A stretch of DNA of 64,000 nt. It comes from Paenibacillus sabinae T27 (GTDB lineage: Bacteria; Bacillota; Bacilli; Paenibacillales; Paenibacillaceae). Numbering within the stretch: the first letter of the stretch is position 1; each line of letters starts with the position of its first letter. Positions 17,465-24,988 of the stretch are shown piece after piece. The notes under the pieces were generated by a model. That model had not been told where the DNA came from, did not search any database, and saw nothing but the letters and a program-made list of their open reading frames with translations. The stretch covers positions 3,697,252 to 3,761,251 of the forward strand of contig NZ_CP004078.1 of NCBI RefSeq assembly GCF_000612505.1. Direction: 5' to 3'. Both the position numbers and the translations under genes were made by a program.

Positions 17465-19251
17465 TCTAAATCCTCCTTCGGCACAACTTTCTCAACTGGC
17501 AGCTTAAGAGTAACCTCAGCCCCGCCTTGCGGGTTGTTTGCAAATTTTATACTGGTCTCGGCACCATAAAATAAATTGCAACGGTGGTGCACATTCCTGA
17601 TACCGATATGGCGGTCGAATTCCTCGCGGAAATATTCACCGGATTGCAGCTTTTCCAAAATAGAAGCATTAAAGCCAATCCCGTTATCCGAAACCTTGAT
17701 TACCAGGTAATCCTGAACTGTGCCAAGAATAGTTCCATAGGTTTCAACATGTGTGCTGATTTCTATGGTAAATGGTTCTTCATCGATATAATTGAATCCA
17801 TGCTGTATGGCATTTTCCACAAATGGCTGCACTGTCAATGGCGGAAGCTGAAAGGATAGCACATCCTGAACTCCCTTTATGCGATATTCAAATCCATCGG
17901 GAAACCGGACCTTCTGAATGATTAAATAATTCTCAATATGATCCAATTCCTCCTGTAAGGAAACGGATGTAACATTCGTACGGATTGTAAATCGTAAATG
18001 CTGAGCCAGATGCAGTGTCAGCTTCTGTACCTGTTCAATATTATTTACCTGTGCAAGACTATAAATTAAATTCAAGCAATTCGTAAAGAAATGCGGATGA
18101 ATCTGCGCCTGCAAATGCCGCAGTTCCGCTTTTTGGGTGTTCAGCTTCTCTTCATAAATATCAATCTTCAAATCCTCGATTTCACCCGACATCGCATTAA
18201 AGGTTTCACTGATATTGTTGAACTCGGTCAAGGTGGACGGCTCAAGACGCAACATGAAGTTACCTGACCTCATGTTCTGCATGCCTTTAAGCAACCGATG
18301 AACAGGCAGCGCAATCGAACGGCGAATGTAGTACAAAAAGATGACTAAAATAACAATCGCAAGTACTGGCGTAATATATATCAAATACTGAAAGAGCGGG
18401 AGCTGCTCCAGTAAGCTTTTTACCGGCAATAGCACAGCCAAATAAATATCGGCAATCTGCGATTTCCGGCTCACCACCATGATCTCCGAACGGTCGTCTC
18501 CGTATTTCATCAGACTATACAATTTGTTGTCTTCCGTCAGGGCCTGCTGTAAATCGGCGGAAGAAATTTGGCTTAAACTTGAATCCTCCACATTTGCCAG
18601 TATTGTGCCGTCGGAGGAGGCTATTAGTAGTTGTCCCTTAAGACTGTCAGAATTGAGATTATTAAATGGCTTCAAGTAACGGTTCAAATCTACCCATACT
18701 CCTAGATAAGATTTCTCACCTGTCTCCATAATCCGGAATAACGCATATTCTCCACCGATATTAGATATAATCCATGTCTGGGTGAGCGCCAGTTGAATTT
18801 CTGGATTTTCCATAATTTCTGTCAACTTCGTTCGTATTGCCTCTTTGCGCATATATTCTATATTTTGTTGAGCTGCAAAGATCAGCGTCTTGGTTTTGGA
18901 ATTGTAGGCAAAAAAAGCATTCAAATCCGAGTAATACGTTATACTCTGAGTGAGCGTGGTAAAGATGTTAACTTCATTGTAGGCGGATTCCTTACTTCCC
19001 ACAGGATAAGATCCGAGTGAGAGTGAATTTACATCGAGCAGAGATGACTTTAACAGGTATTTTTCCGCTTCGGTCAATCGTTGATCGATCTGGTCCATAT
19101 TAACACCAACCATATTTTTATTGGAGCCCGCCACTTGTTTTTGAACGACTTTCATAGAATATCCATTGTTGATTACGAGCAGAAAAAATAACGGAACGGT
19201 TACCAAAATAAATCCTATTATGATCCGAGAACTCAGACTCGACTTTTTCAT
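17449..19251 (-). CDS. Sensor histidine kinase (YesM family), cluster 2
   Basis: Sensor kinase of 600 residues. One N-terminal membrane helix at about 10-28, a large extracytoplasmic sensor domain, a second helix at about 288-309, HAMP (RSIALPVHRLLKGMQNMRSG onward), then the His_kinase core with H387 (QIHPHFFTNCLN) and the ATPase domain (NAIQHGF; VSDNGIGF; GIRNVHHR). The ribosome site GAGGAG is 6 bases before the ATG. It is partner of the overlapping response regulator. It forms the left border of the AT-rich element region that follows. Confidence 0.93.
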   Translation of the reverse strand: MKKSSLSSRIIIGFILVTVPLFFLLVINNGYSMKVVQKQVAGSNKNMVGVNMDQIDQRLTEAEKYLLKSSLLDVNSLSLGSYPVGSKESAYNEVNIFTTLTQSITYYSDLNAFFAYNSKTKTLIFAAQQNIEYMRKEAIRTKLTEIMENPEIQLALTQTWIISNIGGEYALFRIMETGEKSYLGVWVDLNRYLKPFNNLNSDSLKGQLLIASSDGTILANVEDSSLSQISSADLQQALTEDNKLYSLMKYGDDRSEIMVVSRKSQIADIYLAVLLPVKSLLEQLPLFQYLIYITPVLAIVILVIFLYYIRRSIALPVHRLLKGMQNMRSGNFMLRLEPSTLTEFNNISETFNAMSGEIEDLKIDIYEEKLNTQKAELRHLQAQIHPHFFTNCLNLIYSLAQVNNIEQVQKLTLHLAQHLRFTIRTNVTSVSLQEELDHIENYLIIQKVRFPDGFEYRIKGVQDVLSFQLPPLTVQPFVENAIQHGFNYIDEEPFTIEISTHVETYGTILGTVQDYLVIKVSDNGIGFNASILEKLQSGEYFREEFDRHIGIRNVHHRCNLFYGAETSIKFANNPQGGAEVTLKLPVEKVVPKEDLECSEY

Positions 19252-19471
19252 GTTTTTCTCCTCGAAAATGAACTGGTGAATTAATTAATCAATACGTTCC
19301 TCCTATTTTCAAAAAGAACACTAGCAGGTAGAAGATACAATTCTTCAAATTGCACAAACGTTTGCACACAATACTGAGAAAGATTATATTATAATGGAAA
19401 TCACTATTACTCAGTATTATACCCTCCTTTTATTTAATCATAAAAGACCGAACAAAGGAGGAATAAAAATC

Positions 19472-19678
19472 ATGAATGAAATTATTGATCTAATTCATTT
19501 AGCACAGAGAGGAGATAAACAGGCTGAAGCAGAACTTGTTAAACGTTATGAACCATTAATCAATAAGTATTCACGACAAAATGGAATTCTCAATGAGGAT
19601 TGCAAGCAACAGTTGACAATTGAGTTTATTTTAGCTATCCGCCGTTTTGATCTTGATCGATATGTAAAAGCAAAATAG
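19472..19678 (+). CDS. HTH_16 / sigma-region-2-like small regulator, copy A
   Basis: Small protein of 68 residues of the helix-turn-helix family found in Tn916-like conjugative elements (Orf8 type). The sequence (LIHLAQRGDKQAEAELVKRY, then EPLINKYSRQN and IEFILAIRRFD) resembles the N-terminal part of sigma region 2. In B. subtilis the two-part sigma factor RsoA-SigO splits regions 2 and 4 in a similar way, so this may be the region-2 half. It shares about three quarters of its residues with the protein at 20525-20725. The start ATG has an excellent site (AAAGGAGG). It is followed by a strong terminator at 19782. The function is inferred from similarity remembered, not from a search. Confidence 0.75.
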   Translation: MNEIIDLIHLAQRGDKQAEAELVKRYEPLINKYSRQNGILNEDCKQQLTIEFILAIRRFDLDRYVKAK

Positions 19679-19781
19679 CAACTTAAAATGGATTAAATTC
19701 AGAATTTAAACTCTGACATGAAAATGCAATGGAGTTCTATAGGTCTCTATTAAACTTGTTTCACGGGTAAGTAAAATCATT

Positions 19782-19832
19782 AAATAAACGTCTGCTGACG
19801 GTCTTTACCGTTTAAGCAGACGTTTATTTTTT
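19782..19832 (+). terminator. Long rho-independent terminator after copy A
   Basis: A 15-bp perfect stem (AAATAAACGTCTGCT / AGCAGACGTTTATTT) extended by an inner ACGGT/ACCGT stem and a CTTT loop, followed by six T on the plus strand. The A-rich left arm would let it work on the minus strand too. Confidence 0.85.
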
Positions 19833-19849
19833 GTTAACAAATAAAATTA

Positions 19850-19871
19850 CATATAAATTCCATATAAATTC
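19850..19871 (+). repeat. Two tandem 11-bp AT-rich repeats
   Basis: CATATAAATTC occurs twice in direct succession, followed by a partial third copy (CATA). It lies in the roughly 400-base gap between copy A and the sigma-like gene. It could be a recombinase arm site, a regulator site or simple drift. The rest of this gap (19833-20067) is AT-rich with no ORF I can support. Confidence 0.5.
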
Positions 19872-20081
19872 CATAGATACTAAAAAGTTGAGTATTAACG
19901 TCTCTTAAAGAAGAAATCTACTACGAATAATTTTAGTTGCAACCAGAGTATTTATACATACACCCCATAAGTCTATCAGCCGAATTTTTATACTTTATAT
20001 TACATTTTTTTCATTATTTTGTTTCAAGGTTGCCTTTTTCTTGTTTTTTCCCCATTTGCATAATGAGAGGAGGTGTTAATA

Positions 20082-20474
20082 TTGAGAATTAATCATAGCC
20101 ACTTAGCCGTTGAAAAAGGATTTAGTAGCTACGTTAAATTATGCCTTCAGCATGCTAGTAGAGACTATTTCAAAAAAATCTATCGAGATTCTTCCAGAAC
20201 CAAATCACTTGACGATATTACTTCAGGAGTAAATATCACTTTTAACATCTATACAACTATTCCAACTAGAGTCGAAGATTATGAAATTCTTTTTCAAGCA
20301 ATAGGAAATTTAAGCACTTTTGAGAAAAAAATATTGTATCTGAAATACTATCAAGACAAAACTGATCTGCAAATTGCCCAGACCATTGGAGTGACAAGAC
20401 AGGCTATTTCCAAATCTAAAACTAACATTTTATTAAAGCTTAAAAATCAGATTAATATAAATACTGAAAACTAA
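20082..20474 (+). CDS. Sigma-70 region-4-like protein (Tn916 Orf7 type)
   Basis: Protein of 130 residues whose C-terminal half is a sigma region 4 helix-turn-helix (IGNLSTFEKKILYLKYYQDK; DLQIAQTIGVTRQAISKSK, lysine-rich end). The N-terminal half (KGFSSYVKLCLQHASRDYFK) resembles the linker region of small element-borne sigma factors. No region 2 is present, but proteins that look like region 2 are encoded on both sides. The start is taken at TTG 20082 because AGGAGG lies 8 bases upstream; an in-frame GTG three codons earlier overlaps that site. In Tn916-like elements this type of protein drives transcription of the element's genes. Confidence 0.78.
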   Translation: MRINHSHLAVEKGFSSYVKLCLQHASRDYFKKIYRDSSRTKSLDDITSGVNITFNIYTTIPTRVEDYEILFQAIGNLSTFEKKILYLKYYQDKTDLQIAQTIGVTRQAISKSKTNILLKLKNQININTEN

Positions 20475-20524
20475 ATCCCCGCTCCTTATACTGCCCCGAA
20501 TACATTAATAAAAGGGGATAACAC

Positions 20525-20725
20525 ATGAACGAGGTAATTGATTTAATTGAATTAGCTCAAAATGGTAACCAGCAAGCTGTAGTAGAACTTATTGAACGTT
20601 ATGAGCCACTTATCAATAAATATTCAAGACAAAATGGTAACATTAATGAAGACTGTAAACAGCATTTGATAATTGAATTTATTTTAGCCGTTCGTCGTTT
20701 TGACCTTTTTAGATATAGTCACTAA
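20525..20725 (+). CDS. HTH_16 / sigma-region-2-like small regulator, copy B
   Basis: 66-residue paralogue of the protein at 19472-19678, with the same end points and the shared core RYEPLINKYSRQNG and NEDCKQ. It starts 50 bases after the sigma-region-4 gene, with site AAAGGGG 7 bases before the ATG, so the two are probably co-transcribed. It could supply region 2 for a split sigma factor. Because two variants flank one region-4 gene, partner exchange is conceivable, but the sequence alone does not show it. Confidence 0.73.
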   Translation: MNEVIDLIELAQNGNQQAVVELIERYEPLINKYSRQNGNINEDCKQHLIIEFILAVRRFDLFRYSH

Positions 20726-21317
20726 AAATAATGTCTAGATTCTGAGCCAAATTATCAATGTAAATTATACTTTTCATTTTACGATTTCACTGGATTAATT
20801 GACATATTCTCATGCTTTTCTTGGCAATAGGGTTGCCTTTTTTTGAAATAATTCCATTTTATAAATGAAGAGTATTCAATGTTGTAGTGAGAGAGATCCT
20901 CTTCGTTGTCCTTTGACAACTTATAATTATATTTCAAACACTTTACTCTTGTATCCGTAAACACGGAAGCGACGAAGCGGAAGCGCCATGACAACCTGAA
21001 GCAGATCATGAAATTGATCCTCCTCCAGATTAGAGCGACTACTTTCCGGCTAAAATCTATCTATGGTGGATAGATTCGCAATGACCTGCAAGAGGGATAA
21101 TGATACTTCTGCCTGGCCAGCGTCACGGCATTGGGGGCAGCCTGCTCGGATGAGGGGGAGCTTCATTCTAATAGAGGAGCTATGATGTCGCTTAACCAAC
21201 GACAGTTTGGAATATTTCCTTCAACAAAATAACTACTGTTCTTTGCCTTATTCCCTTATAGCTATCATTACCATTTTTTTGTTTCATCAACTAAACAACT
21301 GAAGTGGAGGTTAGATT
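20726..21317. other. Unassigned stretch inside the integrated element
   Basis: About 590 bases between copy B and the excisionase gene without a convincing gene. It holds an 8-bp perfect inverted repeat (AATCTATC / GATAGATT, 21054-21076), which may be an operator. It also has a short GC-richer patch at about 21080-21170 that differs from its AT-rich surroundings and may be debris of a deleted segment. Confidence 0.4.
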
Positions 21318-21587
21318 ATGAATCAATCTACACTTAGTCATATTAATCAACAAGTTATGTATGATCTTTTATTTCAGCATTATCCTGACGTAGTCAATAT
21401 CCCAGAAATGTGTGAAATGCTAGGCGGAATAAGTAGTAAGACTGCCTACAAGCTTCTGCAAGAAAATAAAATAAGTCACTTCAAAATTGGACGAAACTAT
21501 AAAATCCCAAAAATAAATATCTTGTTATATCTAAATCTATTTACTTTTACATTTGAACGGCCCCACTTCGACGCTTTACCGCATTGA
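21318..21587 (+). CDS. Excisionase-like DNA-binding protein (helix-turn-helix, Xis type)
   Basis: Protein of 89 residues with a MerR/excisionase-like helix-turn-helix: VVNIPEMCEMLGGISSKTAY then KLLQENKISHFKIGRNYKIP, residues about 25-64. The last 20 residues look unrelated. The ribosome site GGAGG is 7 bases before the ATG. It lies 77 bases upstream of the integrase gene in the same direction. This is the arrangement of xis-int pairs in Tn916-like elements and temperate phages, where Xis directs the integrase toward excision. Confidence 0.78.
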   Translation: MNQSTLSHINQQVMYDLLFQHYPDVVNIPEMCEMLGGISSKTAYKLLQENKISHFKIGRNYKIPKINILLYLNLFTFTFERPHFDALPH

Positions 21588-21664
21588 ATCACGCTTTCTT
21601 TACGTGTTATAATTAATGCGTCAATGGTAGGATCAATGCGGGCTGCTATGAAGGAGGAATACTC

Positions 21665-22876
21665 ATGGTAGCAGGCCACCTACAAGAAAAAAAGGGTCTT
21701 TTTTATATGGTCTTGAATTGCAAGGATGAAGAAGGTAAGAGAAAACCAAAGTGGATTCCTACTGGACTTACGGTGAAAGGAAACAAAAAAAGAGCAGAAG
21801 CATTGCTATTAGAGACAAGGAGGGAATTTAGTCTTCTTTTAAATGCTACTGAGAAAGAACTGATAGTTGAAGAAATTATCGAAGAAATGCCAGCCGAAGA
21901 GCCAGTTGATCAGGGCCCCCTATTTTCTGTCTTCATGCTTCAGTGGCTAGCAATGATGAGACACAAGGTTGAATTTATCACTTACGCTTCCTACCACAAT
22001 GTTATAACTAATCATGTGGTCCCTTACTTTGAAGAAAAGGGTTTCTTTCTCAAAGAATTATTACCAAGTCATATACAAGATTACTATCAGTATGAGCTTG
22101 ACGAAAATGGAGTGACAACCAACACGGTTCTCCATTATCACGCCAATATTCGCAAAGCGCTAAAACATGCTCTCAAGAATGATTTAATCAACACTAATCC
22201 GGCAGATAAGATTGAACGACCTAAGAAGAATGATTTTGTCGGTAGTTTTTACAACAAGCAGGAGATTAATTTTCTGTTTGAAAAAGTAAAGGGTGAACTT
22301 ATTGAACTAGCTGTTATTCTTGCTGCTTTTTATGGGTTGCGGCGAAGTGAAGTAGTCGGATTAAAGTGGACAGCTATAAATTTTGAAAACAAAACGATTA
22401 ATATTCGTCACACTGTAACTCCGGTTTATTTTGAGGGAAAAGAGCACATCATTGAAAAGGATCGAACTAAAAACAAACCGAGTCGCCGCACCTTGCCTCT
22501 TGTGCCAACCTTTGAGGAATTACTGCTGCGTATTCGTGAGCTTCAAGCACTCAATAAAGCCATATGTCGTAAATCCTACTGCACTGATTACGAGGAGTAT
22601 ATCTATCTGGACAAGTTGGGACAACGAGTTAAACCCGGCTATATCACACAAAACTTTACTAGAACTCTTAAAAAAAATGGTTTACGTCATATTCGCTATC
22701 ACGACCTGCGTCATAGTTGTGCAAGCCTCTTACTCGCAAATGGAGTCAGTATGAAAGAAATTCAAGAATGGCTGGGGCACAGCAACTATTCTACAACGGC
22801 AAACATTTATTCTCATCTAGAGTACAGTTCCAAACTATCTTCTGCATCAACGATGAGCAATGTTCTGATCTTTTAA
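21665..22876 (+). CDS. Tyrosine recombinase / integrase
   Basis: Integrase of 403 residues. The N-terminal arm-binding domain is at about 1-60, the core-binding SAM-like domain at about 85-185, and the catalytic domain at about 200-390. The catalytic residues are visible: R226 (YGLRRSEV), lysine in DRTKNK near 269, H346 and R349 (YHDLRHS), H372 (LGHSNYS) and nucleophile Y382 (NIYSH). The ribosome site AAGGAGG sits 7 bases before the ATG. It is followed by a bidirectional terminator and then by the 3' end of tRNA-Leu 170 bases away, the usual position of an integrase beside its attachment site. Confidence 0.93.
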   Translation: MVAGHLQEKKGLFYMVLNCKDEEGKRKPKWIPTGLTVKGNKKRAEALLLETRREFSLLLNATEKELIVEEIIEEMPAEEPVDQGPLFSVFMLQWLAMMRHKVEFITYASYHNVITNHVVPYFEEKGFFLKELLPSHIQDYYQYELDENGVTTNTVLHYHANIRKALKHALKNDLINTNPADKIERPKKNDFVGSFYNKQEINFLFEKVKGELIELAVILAAFYGLRRSEVVGLKWTAINFENKTINIRHTVTPVYFEGKEHIIEKDRTKNKPSRRTLPLVPTFEELLLRIRELQALNKAICRKSYCTDYEEYIYLDKLGQRVKPGYITQNFTRTLKKNGLRHIRYHDLRHSCASLLLANGVSMKEIQEWLGHSNYSTTANIYSHLEYSSKLSSASTMSNVLIF

Positions 22877-22879
22877 TAA

Positions 22880-22928
22880 AAAAGACCGCATTGCCCTCAA
22901 TACTACATGAGAGTCATGCGGTCTTCTC
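22880..22928 (+). terminator. Bidirectional terminator between integrase and tRNA-Leu
   Basis: AAGACCGCAT / ATGCGGTCTT, 10-bp perfect stem, 24-nt loop with inner CTCA/TGAG. A T-rich tract follows on both strands (six T on the minus strand). It can end integrase transcription and transcripts coming from tRNA-Leu. Confidence 0.8.
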
Positions 22929-22931
22929 CTC

Positions 22932-22990
22932 TTCTCTCCTTCGGAAAAAGGAGAGAACTACAGGAGAGAACTCTATAAAAAGTTCTCTCC
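22932..22990. repeat. Cluster of direct and inverted GGAGAGAACT repeats
   Basis: TTCTCTCC (22932-22939), GGAGAGAACT (22950-22959), GGAGAGAACT (22963-22972) and AGTTCTCTCC (22981-22990). Two direct copies are flanked by two inverted ones, lying between the integrase and the tRNA-Leu end. The layout suits recombinase or accessory-protein binding sites near an attachment site; alternative hairpins could also form. Confidence 0.6.
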
Positions 22991-23043
22991 CAAGCTGTTT
23001 CGAAAACCAAGGTTTTTCGGAAAAAACCCTTATAAATCAAGGA

Positions 23044-23129
23044 TGCCGAGGACGGGGGTCGAACCCGTACGGTACTCACGTACCGCAGGATTTTAAGTCC
23101 TGTGCGTCTGCCAATTCCGCCACCCCGGC
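23044..23129 (-). tRNA. tRNA-Leu (anticodon TAA)
   Basis: 86-base class II tRNA starting GCCGGGGTGGCGG, with the anticodon arm CAGGACTTAAAATCCTG, a variable stem (CGGTAC/GTACCG type) and the T arm GGTTCGACC. CCA is not encoded. The 3' end faces the integrase gene and is the likely attachment site. Confidence 0.96.
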
Positions 23130-23268
23130 AGGGGTAAAAAATCATATTCCGCATAACGCGACAAGATATATAATATCATGGTTCAGGGTTTGGCGCAATC
23201 CCTTTTTTTTCACAAAGCATGACCCGCACCAGCGGTTCGCCGATACGGGCCATCGTCCTGCTTCAAAA

Positions 23269-23613
23269 TTAACGGTGTTCGCGATTTCTGTTTCTCATGC
23301 CCGCCAGACCGAACAGACCGATCAGACCGAGCCAACCCCAAGAGTAGTTATTCCGGTTGTTGTTGACTGCAGTGGTACGGTAAGCGCCGGTGCGTGTTGT
23401 GTTCACGAGCGGAGTAACCGTATTGTCGTTGGTACGCAGCGTCCCTACGCCTGTAGGATAGGTTGTGCCGTCTCCGCGGTACATATCATTGGTACCATGG
23501 ATCGCGACACTTTCCTCCCCAACTGTAGCGGATGCGTCCGATGCATACCCGACACCCATCAGACTCATCGATAAAACAGCGGTGCATGCAAAGCTAGCCA
23601 TCAGCTTGTTCAA
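23269..23613 (-). CDS. Secreted small protein with WGxxGxxG C-terminal motif
   Basis: 114-residue protein with a signal peptide (residues 1-24, cut after YAS), a Thr/Asn-rich middle of about 60 residues and a C-terminal hydrophobic WGWLGLIGLFGLAGM segment followed by RNRNREHR. This tripartite end (Trp-Gly glycine-spaced helix plus basic tail) matches the WGxxGxxG family of Bacillales, thought to be a membrane-sorting signal. The ribosome site AAGGAGGTA precedes the ATG. It is divergent from the small gene at 23745. The molecular role is unknown. Confidence 0.8.
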   Translation of the reverse strand: MNKLMASFACTAVLSMSLMGVGYASDASATVGEESVAIHGTNDMYRGDGTTYPTGVGTLRTNDNTVTPLVNTTRTGAYRTTAVNNNRNNYSWGWLGLIGLFGLAGMRNRNREHR

Positions 23614-23744
23614 AGGTGAGTACCTCCTTGTAGTGTGAGTCGCTGTTATCTTCCCCCTTAACGCCCCGTTCTATGCAAAAGTGAAATGTCGCATGATTTT
23701 ATCGCCAGACGGGAACACTAATCTGCGGAAAGGTGGGATGAACT

Positions 23745-23900
23745 ATGGATATACACAGCGACAGCTACAAAGTAGCAGCACTGGAGGACCAGCGGGATGC
23801 CGTCGAAATCATCCAAAATGCCGAAACCCGCATCGCACAATTGACGGGCAATCCGGTTACGTTGATCGCATATGAAAAAAGCAGCGGTCCCGAAAGCTAA
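23745..23900 (+). CDS. Small protein of unknown function (51 aa)
   Basis: Fifty-one residues beginning MDIHSDSYKVAALEDQRDAV and ending AYEKSSGPES, a soluble, acidic, helix-prone composition. Ribosome site AAAGGTGG lies 8-9 bases before the ATG. The stop overlaps the end of the convergent YolD-like gene by 4 bases. A clean frame, good start context and protein-like composition support a real gene. I do not recognise a family. Confidence 0.6.
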   Translation: MDIHSDSYKVAALEDQRDAVEIIQNAETRIAQLTGNPVTLIAYEKSSGPES

Positions 23901-24169
23901 CCGGGATACACTTCCAAAATACGGTCCAGCCCGATCCACTTCCATTCGTCTGCCCATTGCAGCTTAATTTCCCGCGAATGGGCATGAATGGAGGTGATAA
24001 ATCCGCTCTGCTGCAACTCCTCAACCGAATCGTACCAAACAACCGTCACTCGAACATGCTCACGCAGCGACAGCGACAGCATCCTTTCCATCTCTTCCCG
24101 TTTCCGTTCATCCGTCAACATCATTCGGCTGTTATCAAACAACCGGTTTCCCTCCAGTTTCTTCCCCAA
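23897..24169 (-). CDS. YolD-like family protein
   Basis: 90-residue protein matching the YolD-like family: RMMLTDERKREEMERMLSLS near the N-terminus, then a beta-rich second half (VTVVWYDS; ITSIHAHSREIKLQWADEWK; WIGLDRILEV). Family members often sit beside UvrX/DinB-type polymerase genes, which are not present here. Their function is not established. The start is TTG with AGGAGG 9 bases upstream. It is convergent with the 51-residue ORF, overlapping by 4 bases. Confidence 0.72.
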   Translation of the reverse strand: MGKKLEGNRLFDNSRMMLTDERKREEMERMLSLSLREHVRVTVVWYDSVEELQQSGFITSIHAHSREIKLQWADEWKWIGLDRILEVYPG

Positions 24170-24265
24170 AGGGAGTCGCCTCCTTTAAAATCAGCCATAA
24201 ACAGGAACGTATGTTTGTATTATAACCACTTTTCGGCATTCTAATCAACCATGAAAAAACAAGCG

Positions 24266-24302
24266 AAAAAGGCGCCATCAGCTGATTAACGCTGCGCGCC
24301 TT
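24266..24302 (-). terminator. Terminator after lipoprotein gene
   Basis: AAGGCGC / GCGCCTT with an inner AGC/GCT pair and a T-run on the minus strand, about 30 bases after the stop at 24333. Confidence 0.72.
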
Positions 24303-24332
24303 GTATAGACGTTTAATTCCGTACTATTCGCT

Positions 24333-24848
24333 TTACTTCGGTTCAAGGAGCCCGATCGCTTCTCTCGCCTGATTAAGCTTGGAGATCCCGTACAGCATGA
24401 CAATATCGGCATTTTTGTTCATTTGATTGAACTGCTCAGCGGTTACGTCGGGTGAATCGGCGCTTTGCGAGGCTTCTTTCTTGATTTCATAGGCTTTTTG
24501 AAAAGAGTCCTTGGCTTCGTTCAGCAGCTTCTCCACGTTATCCGGAAGTCCGGGTGCAACCTCGACGTCATCCGCCTTATCCGACAAATCAGAGGCCGTA
24601 TCCTGAAACTTCTCAATCGCCTTCTCCAGCTCGTCCGCCGTCAGACTGCCTCCTGAATATGAAGCCAGCGCTTCATTGAAGTCATTCAGAGATGTTTTTG
24701 CGGTTTGATCAAGCGAAGAGATCTCATTATAAAATTCCTGAACGCTCTCCTGCACATCCTCATGGGACAATGCAGCCGGCTCTTTTCCGCCGCAGGCGCT
24801 GAGCAGCACAAGGGCAATTGCTGCGCCTGCCAGTAAGGCTTTTCTCAT
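24333..24848 (-). CDS. Putative lipoprotein, helical
   Basis: 171-residue lipoprotein. The signal peptide ends in LLSAC (Cys19). The mature part is almost wholly helical and acidic (VQESVQEFYNEISSLDQTAK; LEKAIEKFQDTASDLSDKAD; NEAKDSFQKAYEIKKEASQS), suggesting a helical bundle. The ATG at 24848 has ribosome site AGGAGG; the frame is open 17 codons upstream, but that extension would spoil the signal peptide. It has its own terminator downstream and the nuclease gene diverges from its upstream side. Function unknown. Confidence 0.75.
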   Translation of the reverse strand: MRKALLAGAAIALVLLSACGGKEPAALSHEDVQESVQEFYNEISSLDQTAKTSLNDFNEALASYSGGSLTADELEKAIEKFQDTASDLSDKADDVEVAPGLPDNVEKLLNEAKDSFQKAYEIKKEASQSADSPDVTAEQFNQMNKNADIVMLYGISKLNQAREAIGLLEPK

Positions 24849-24988
24849 TTCTACTATCCCTCCTTTTAAAAGGATAGAGAAGATTGCGGGAATGCGCAAC
24901 TAAAAAAAATGGGAAATGCTATGTAAACAAATCCTTAAAATGAATTATAATTAAATTCTACGATTTACATAAGAAAAGGAGTAGAACA

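Larger units (their letters stand above)
19472..23044. mobile_element. Integrated element remnant at tRNA-Leu (Tn916-like regulation and recombination module)
   Basis: AT-rich block with sigma-like regulators, an excisionase-like gene and a tyrosine integrase ending beside the 3' end of tRNA-Leu(TAA). Conjugation, relaxase and cargo genes are absent between these modules. I searched by eye for a second copy of the tRNA 3' end (for example GCCGAGGACGGGGG) in 19252-21300 and found none, so the left boundary is only the first element gene. Either the element is a deletion remnant, or its other end lies beyond the left edge and the sugar clusters are its cargo. Confidence 0.6.

Noticed and set aside
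19350..19369. Catabolite cre site
   Set aside because: The central CG fits but the outer TG...CA positions do not match; kept only as an unexplained palindrome.
20779..21009. 76-codon minus-strand ORF with a GGAGGAGG site in the element gap
   Set aside because: Good start context, but the protein has no recognisable pattern, begins in the GC-richer debris and continues into AT-rich sequence. It could be chance.
22932..22990. CRISPR array
   Set aside because: Only four short copies in mixed orientation with 3-10 base spacers and no cas genes.
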